Origin: Magnetococcales bacterium | GTDB lineage: Bacteria > Pseudomonadota > Magnetococcia > Magnetococcales > Magnetaquicoccaceae | Assembly: GCA_015229095.1 (NCBI GenBank) | Contig: JADGCE010000116.1 | Coordinates: 1-8,486, forward strand | DNA: 8,486 nucleotides | Direction: 5' to 3' | Shown: positions 5,305 to 8,486 of the stretch, piece by piece | Position numbering within the stretch: the stretch's first letter is position 1 | How the letters are laid out: each line of letters starts with the position of its first letter | Notes under the pieces: model-generated | The model's database searches: none | Told to the model about the DNA's origin: nothing | The model's input: the letters and a program-made list of their open reading frames with translations, nothing else | Translations under genes and position numbers: made by a program

Positions 5305-6558
5305 ATGAACGTGATGACGATGGCACAGCATGCCCGCCAGGCCGCCCGTCGCCTGGCGATGATGGATGGGTTGACCAAAAATCGCGCCCTGCTCACCATG
5401 GCGGCCCAACTGCTGCGCGACGCGCCCCGCTTGCGGGAGGAAAATGACCGGGATCTGCAGGCCGCTCAGGCCAATGGGCTCAGCGGCGCCATGATCGATC
5501 GCCTGCGTTTGAACGACGATCGCATCGCCGCCATGGCCGAAGGTATCCGCCAGGTGGCTGCCCTACCGGATCCGGTGGGGGAGATTGCCGACCTGAAAAG
5601 CCGTCCCAACGGTCTGCGGGTAGGACGGATGCGGGTGCCTTTGGGGGTGATTGGTGTCATTTATGAATCCCGCCCCAACGTGACGGCCGATGCCGCCGCC
5701 TTGTGCGTCAAATCCGGCAACGCGGTCATCCTGCGGGGCGGTTCCGAGGCTTACTACTCCAACCGTGCCATTACCCGTTGCCTGATGGAGGGGCTGCAGA
5801 GTGTCGGTCTGCCCACAGAGGCCGTGCAGTATATCGAGACCACCGACCGCAGTGCCGTGGGGGAACTGCTCCGCTGTGAAGGGTTGGTGGATGTGATTAT
5901 CCCCAGGGGTGGCAAAGAGTTGATCGCCCGCATTATCGCCGAATCCCGGATCCCGGTCATCAAGCATTTGGATGGCATTTGCCACACCTACGTGGACGGG
6001 GAGGCGGATCTGGAGATGGCCCTCTCCCTGACCATGAACGGCAAAATGCAGCGTACCGGCGTTTGCAATGCCACGGAAACCCTGCTGGTTCACCAATCGG
6101 TGGCGGCGGCCTTTTTGCCGGTGGTCTGCCAGCAGTTGCGGGCCGCCGGTTGCGAACTGCGCGTCTGTCCCCGCACCAAAGCCCTGCTGCCTGCCGGATT
6201 GCCCTGTGTGGATGCCCAGCCGGAGGATTGGGATACCGAATATTTGGATGCCATTCTCTCCGTGCGGGTGGTGGAGGGGCTGACGGAGGCCATCGAGCAT
6301 ATCGAACGCCATTCATCCCGCCACACGGATGTCATCGTCACCCGCGATTATGGCAACGCCCTGCGTTTTTTGCGGGAGGTGGACTCTGCGTCGGTCATGG
6401 TCAACGCCTCCAGTCGCTTCAGCGACGGTTTTGAGTTTGGCCTGGGGGCGGAGATGGGTATCTCCACCGACAAATTGCATGTGCGGGGTCCGGTGGGACT
6501 GGAGGGGTTGACGACGCAAAAATATATTGTCCTGGGGGATGGGCAGTTGCGGCAATGA
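5305..6558 (+). CDS. proA: Glutamate-5-semialdehyde dehydrogenase (gamma-glutamyl phosphate reductase)
   Basis: ProA uses NADPH to reduce glutamyl 5-phosphate, the product of ProB, to glutamate semialdehyde, which cyclises towards proline. The 417-residue length equals that of the E. coli enzyme. It is an aldehyde-dehydrogenase fold: PLGVIGVIYESRPNVT at 112-127, KSGNAVILRGG at 136-146, and the catalytic cysteine in RTGVCNATETLLV (Cys254), where many relatives have RPGVCNA. The C-terminus carries FEFGLGAEMGISTDKLHVRG. The ATG at 5305 has AGGAG (5293-5297) at 7 nt spacing, which decides the start over the open frame reaching back to 5242. Unlike other junctions here, it is separated from its partner gene by 215 nt of structured DNA. 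Its TGA stop overlaps the nadD ATG. Confidence 0.97.
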   Translation: MNVMTMAQHARQAARRLAMMDGLTKNRALLTMAAQLLRDAPRLREENDRDLQAAQANGLSGAMIDRLRLNDDRIAAMAEGIRQVAALPDPVGEIADLKSRPNGLRVGRMRVPLGVIGVIYESRPNVTADAAALCVKSGNAVILRGGSEAYYSNRAITRCLMEGLQSVGLPTEAVQYIETTDRSAVGELLRCEGLVDVIIPRGGKELIARIIAESRIPVIKHLDGICHTYVDGEADLEMALSLTMNGKMQRTGVCNATETLLVHQSVAAAFLPVVCQQLRAAGCELRVCPRTKALLPAGLPCVDAQPEDWDTEYLDAILSVRVVEGLTEAIEHIERHSSRHTDVIVTRDYGNALRFLREVDSASVMVNASSRFSDGFEFGLGAEMGISTDKLHVRGPVGLEGLTTQKYIVLGDGQLRQ

Positions 6559-7214
6559 AAACCCGCTTGGGTATTCTGGGCGGGGCATTCAATCCGCCCC
6601 ATTATGGTCATTTGCGTCCTGCTCTGGAGGCCATGGCGCAGCTCGCCCTGGAGGCGGTCTTTTTTCTCCCCTCCGGGGGGCATCCCTTCAAGGGTGCCGA
6701 TCGCCTGGAGGCGGTCTCCCATCGGGTGGCCATGACCCGTCTGGCCGTGCAGGAGCAGAGTGGCTTTGAGCTGTGTGAACTGGAGGCCAGCCAGACCGGG
6801 ATCTCCTACACGATTGACACCTTGCGGACCTTGTCGGCCCGCTTTCCCCTGGGGGAGTTGTACTTTTTGCTGGGGAGTGATTTGCTGAAGGAGATTCCCC
6901 TGTGGAAATCCTGGCAACAGCTGATCGATGTGGCCCATATCTGCCTGCTGGTGCGCCCCGGTCATGCCGCTGCTCTGGATACAGAGGCCTTGTCTGTTTG
7001 GGAGCCTTTTCGCGTGCAACGGCCGGAAGAGTTGGACCGGCAGCGCCTGGGCCATTTTGGGTGCTGCCTGTTGCCCGTCACCCCCTTGGAGATCAGTTCC
7101 ACCCATATTCGGCAGCAGTTGCGCAGGGGCGCAAGCGTGCGTTATCTGACCCCGGATGCGGTCATCACCTACATTCAACACCATAACCTATACGGAAACC
7201 ATGACCAAACCTGA
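6555..7214 (+). CDS. nadD: Nicotinate-nucleotide adenylyltransferase
   Basis: NadD joins nicotinate mononucleotide and ATP to form nicotinate adenine dinucleotide, the penultimate step of NAD synthesis, in the cytoplasm. The 219-residue protein opens with GILGGAFNPPHYGHL, in which HYGH (16-19) is the HxGH nucleotidyltransferase motif. SYTIDTL and LGSDLL form the middle of the fold, and the family ISSTxIR motif appears as ISSTHIR near residue 183. All expected elements are present and the length is normal. The ATG overlaps the proA stop as ATGA (6555-6558), pointing to translational coupling. Its 3' end overlaps rsfS by 14 nt. The nadD-rsfS-rlmH order is conserved in many bacteria. Confidence 0.96.
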   Translation: MKTRLGILGGAFNPPHYGHLRPALEAMAQLALEAVFFLPSGGHPFKGADRLEAVSHRVAMTRLAVQEQSGFELCELEASQTGISYTIDTLRTLSARFPLGELYFLLGSDLLKEIPLWKSWQQLIDVAHICLLVRPGHAAALDTEALSVWEPFRVQRPEELDRQRLGHFGCCLLPVTPLEISSTHIRQQLRRGASVRYLTPDAVITYIQHHNLYGNHDQT

Positions 7215-7734
7215 CGAGGAAACCCTGGCGCTGTCGCTCAAGGCCCATCTGGAAGATAAAAAAGCGGTGGAAATTATCCTGTTGGATCTCCGGGGGCGTG
7301 CCAGCTTTGCCGATTTTTTTGTGGTGGCCACCGGCACCTCCCATACCCATGTCTCTGCCTTGGCCGCCGAAGTGGACCGTTTTTGTCACGAACGTGGGAT
7401 TCGGGTGCTGGGTGTTGCGGGCCTGCCGGAGGCGACCTGGGTCTTGGTGGACGCAGGGGATATTGTGGTGCATCTGTTCCAGCAGGAGGCCCGTTCTTTT
7501 TATGAACTGGAAAAGCTCTGGCATCAGCCACCTGCCAAGCCCGGCAAACCGGAAAAGCCCGCCGGGCAGCCATCCCCCGATCCATCCCCGCCGGCAGAGC
7601 AGCGGACCGGGCCAGAAAAACCCAAAAAGTTGGATAAGCCGACCAAGTCCGGCAAACCCGGCAAGCTTGACAAATCCGACAAGCCTGGCAAGGTGGCCAA
7701 GAGAGCCAAAACAGACAAAGTCAAACATCCTTGA
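7201..7734 (+). CDS. rsfS: Ribosome silencing factor RsfS with Lys/Pro-rich tail
   Basis: RsfS (Iojap/YbeB family) binds L14 on the large subunit and blocks subunit joining when nutrients are scarce. The conserved domain fills residues about 5-109 of 177, with KKAVEIILLDLRG (20-32), FADFFVVATGTS (36-47), a WVLVDAGDIVVHLF segment (80-93) and FYELEKLW (100-107). After that comes a tail of some 65 residues that is not part of the family: low complexity, rich in Lys and Pro, strongly basic at the end, with KPGK three times (113-116, 152-155, 161-164). Typical members are about 105-120 residues. The ATG at 7201 lies within the last codons of nadD and gives the expected N-terminus. Only a weak GGA precedes it, suggesting translational coupling. 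An earlier in-frame start at 7156 would extend further into nadD. Confidence 0.93.
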   Translation: MTKPDEETLALSLKAHLEDKKAVEIILLDLRGRASFADFFVVATGTSHTHVSALAAEVDRFCHERGIRVLGVAGLPEATWVLVDAGDIVVHLFQQEARSFYELEKLWHQPPAKPGKPEKPAGQPSPDPSPPAEQRTGPEKPKKLDKPTKSGKPGKLDKSDKPGKVAKRAKTDKVKHP

Positions 7735-8204
7735 AACTGGTTGTTATTGCTGTTGGGCGGGGCATGCCGCCGCCGGTGCAAAGCCTGATTGCGGACTATC
7801 GCCAGCGTCTGCTCCGTTTGGGGGGGGTGGAGTGGTGGGAGGTGGCGGAGGCCAAGCGGGATGAGGCGGGCGAGGCCCATCGCCAGCAGGGGTTGCTGCA
7901 GGAGGCCAAGCGTATTCAGGCACGCATTCCCCACCCCTCCACCCTGATTCCTCTGGATTCGGGAGGACGGCAGCTCTCTTCGATCCAGTTGGCACAGCAG
8001 TTGGATCGCTGGCGGCAGGAGGCGGGCACGGTCTGTTTTGTCATCGGTGGTCCCGACGGGTTGCATTCGACGCTGCTGCAGGCGGCATCCTGGAGCCTCT
8101 CTTTGGGGACGATGACCTTTCCCCACACGTTGGCCCGGGTGCTGCTTTTGGAGCAGATCTATCGAGCCTATACCATTGTGCAGAGGATTCCGTATCACCG
8201 CTAG
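7731..8204 (+). CDS. rlmH: 23S rRNA pseudouridine-1915 N3-methyltransferase RlmH
   Basis: RlmH is a small SPOUT-family enzyme that methylates pseudouridine 1915 in helix 69 of 23S rRNA on assembled 70S ribosomes, using S-adenosylmethionine. The 157-residue length is typical. The SAM-binding knot is seen as FVIGGPDGL (103-111), and the C-terminal signature runs from TMTFPHTLARVLLLEQIYRA to the usual ending PYHR. The start is TTG at 7731, sharing bases with the rsfS stop (TTGA, 7731-7734), so its translation probably depends on ribosomes finishing rsfS. The MKLVVIAVG beginning matches the family. It is the last gene supported in the window. Confidence 0.96.
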   Translation: MKLVVIAVGRGMPPPVQSLIADYRQRLLRLGGVEWWEVAEAKRDEAGEAHRQQGLLQEAKRIQARIPHPSTLIPLDSGGRQLSSIQLAQQLDRWRQEAGTVCFVIGGPDGLHSTLLQAASWSLSLGTMTFPHTLARVLLLEQIYRAYTIVQRIPYHR

Positions 8205-8221
8205 TGGCCCGACCAACCGGA

Positions 8222-8235
8222 TTTGACAGGTCAAA
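8222..8235. other. Short palindrome after rlmH
   Basis: TTTGAC (8222-8227) and GTCAAA (8230-8235) form a perfect 6-bp inverted repeat with a 2-nt centre, 18 nt after the rlmH stop. It is too tight for a good RNA hairpin and lacks a T-run; a protein-binding dyad or chance are both possible. Confidence 0.25.
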
Positions 8236-8242
8236 GTATCAT

Positions 8243-8296
8243 GGGGTCCAGGGGAGATTATCTCCCCTGGCGGGGTGCAGGGGCAGAGCCCCTGCA
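8243..8296 (+). repeat. GC-rich hairpin repeat unit, copy B1
   Basis: This repeats the first two hairpins of the unit between proB and proA. Hairpin 1 is CCAGGGGAGA (8248-8257) with TCTCCCCTGG (8261-8270). Hairpin 2 is TGCAGGGGC (8276-8284) with GCCCCTGCA (8288-8296) around AGA. Compared with copy A, changes occur in pairs on both arms, so each stem stays perfect. The unit follows the rlmH stop by about 40 nt and faces an inverted copy further right. Confidence 0.75.
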
Positions 8297-8312
8297 AGGA
8301 GATACACGCATA

Positions 8313-8384
8313 CCGGGTCTTCGCCCCGAACCCCACCAGGGCTCTGCCCTGGACCCGCCAGGGGGATGATCCCCCTGGACCCGC
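8313..8384 (-). repeat. GC-rich hairpin repeat unit, copy B2 (inverted)
   Basis: Read on the minus strand this matches copy A closely: CCAGGGGG/CCCCCTGG (8358-8365 and 8371-8378) around ATGAT/ATCAT, then CCAGGGC/GCCCTGG (8336-8342 and 8346-8352), then a decayed third stem near 8313-8328. Together with B1 it makes an inverted pair of units about 140 bp long that could itself fold into one large hairpin. Apart from these copies, 8205-8486 (282 nt) shows no supportable gene; open frames crossing it run through the repeats and have no recognisable family. Confidence 0.75.
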
Positions 8385-8486
8385 ATGCCTGGGGCCCGGC
8401 TCCCGCCTGTCGTGAGCAGGATCGGGGCTGAATGCTTTCTCGCACCTGTGCCGACGCATCTTCTCCCAAGCCAGGGTGTCTCATGT

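Noticed and set aside
8236..8400. CRISPR array
   Set aside because: The repeats are inverted and internally palindromic with no regular repeat-spacer periodicity, and no cas genes are present.
7524..8459. Minus-strand open frame of 311 codons across the repeats, rlmH and the rsfS tail
   Set aside because: It is antisense to rlmH and reads through GC-rich hairpin repeats; low-complexity product without family features.
8239..8484. Short open frames over the terminal repeat region
   Set aside because: The translations are mostly repeat sequence, there is no convincing ribosome binding site and no similarity I recognise.

Overview
The window is high-GC bacterial chromosome from a Gram-negative organism, almost certainly a proteobacterium. 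The order rplU-rpmA-obg-proB-proA-nadD-rsfS-rlmH is a common alphaproteobacterial housekeeping arrangement, and a divergent polyprenyl diphosphate synthase beside rplU-rpmA-obg is also seen in other proteobacteria. L27 starts directly at the MAHKK sequence without the Firmicutes leader. I think an alphaproteobacterial or deep-branching relative (for example Magnetococcia-like) is plausible, but that is an inference from gene order and protein style, not a match I could verify.

Layout. The left end holds two minus-strand genes: tRNA-Pro(CGG) with an encoded CCA, and upstream of it a long-chain polyprenyl diphosphate synthase (ispB-like). A divergent intergenic region (about 1195-1373) separates these from a plus-strand run that fills the rest of the window: maf (nucleotide pyrophosphatase), rplU and rpmA (ribosomal proteins L21 and L27), obg (ribosome-assembly GTPase), proB and proA (first two steps of proline synthesis), nadD (NAD synthesis), rsfS (ribosome silencing factor) and rlmH (23S rRNA pseudouridine-1915 methyltransferase). 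All genes look intact. Several junctions are tightly coupled: obg/proB overlap, proA/nadD overlap as ATGA, nadD/rsfS overlap by 14 nt, and rsfS/rlmH overlap as TTGA. A promoter-like sequence just upstream of rplU overlaps the maf stop codon.

The genes fall into three themes: ribosome synthesis and control (L21, L27, Obg, RsfS, RlmH), proline synthesis (ProB phosphorylates glutamate, ProA reduces the product), and cofactor or nucleotide housekeeping (NadD, Maf, IspB for the quinone side chain).

The unusual part lies between genes. The 215-nt proB-proA gap is almost entirely structured: a 23-bp long-range stem closes it and ends just before the proA ribosome binding site, and inside it are a perfect 13-bp hairpin and a GC-rich unit of three consecutive hairpins. 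The same kind of unit recurs after rlmH as an inverted pair, and paired base changes between copies keep the stems intact. This looks like an interspersed palindromic repeat family (REP/REPIN- or MITE-like). Two smaller protein oddities are a Lys/Pro-rich C-terminal tail of about 65 residues on RsfS and an Obg G4 motif reading SKCD instead of NKxD. I found no phage, plasmid, CRISPR or defence genes.
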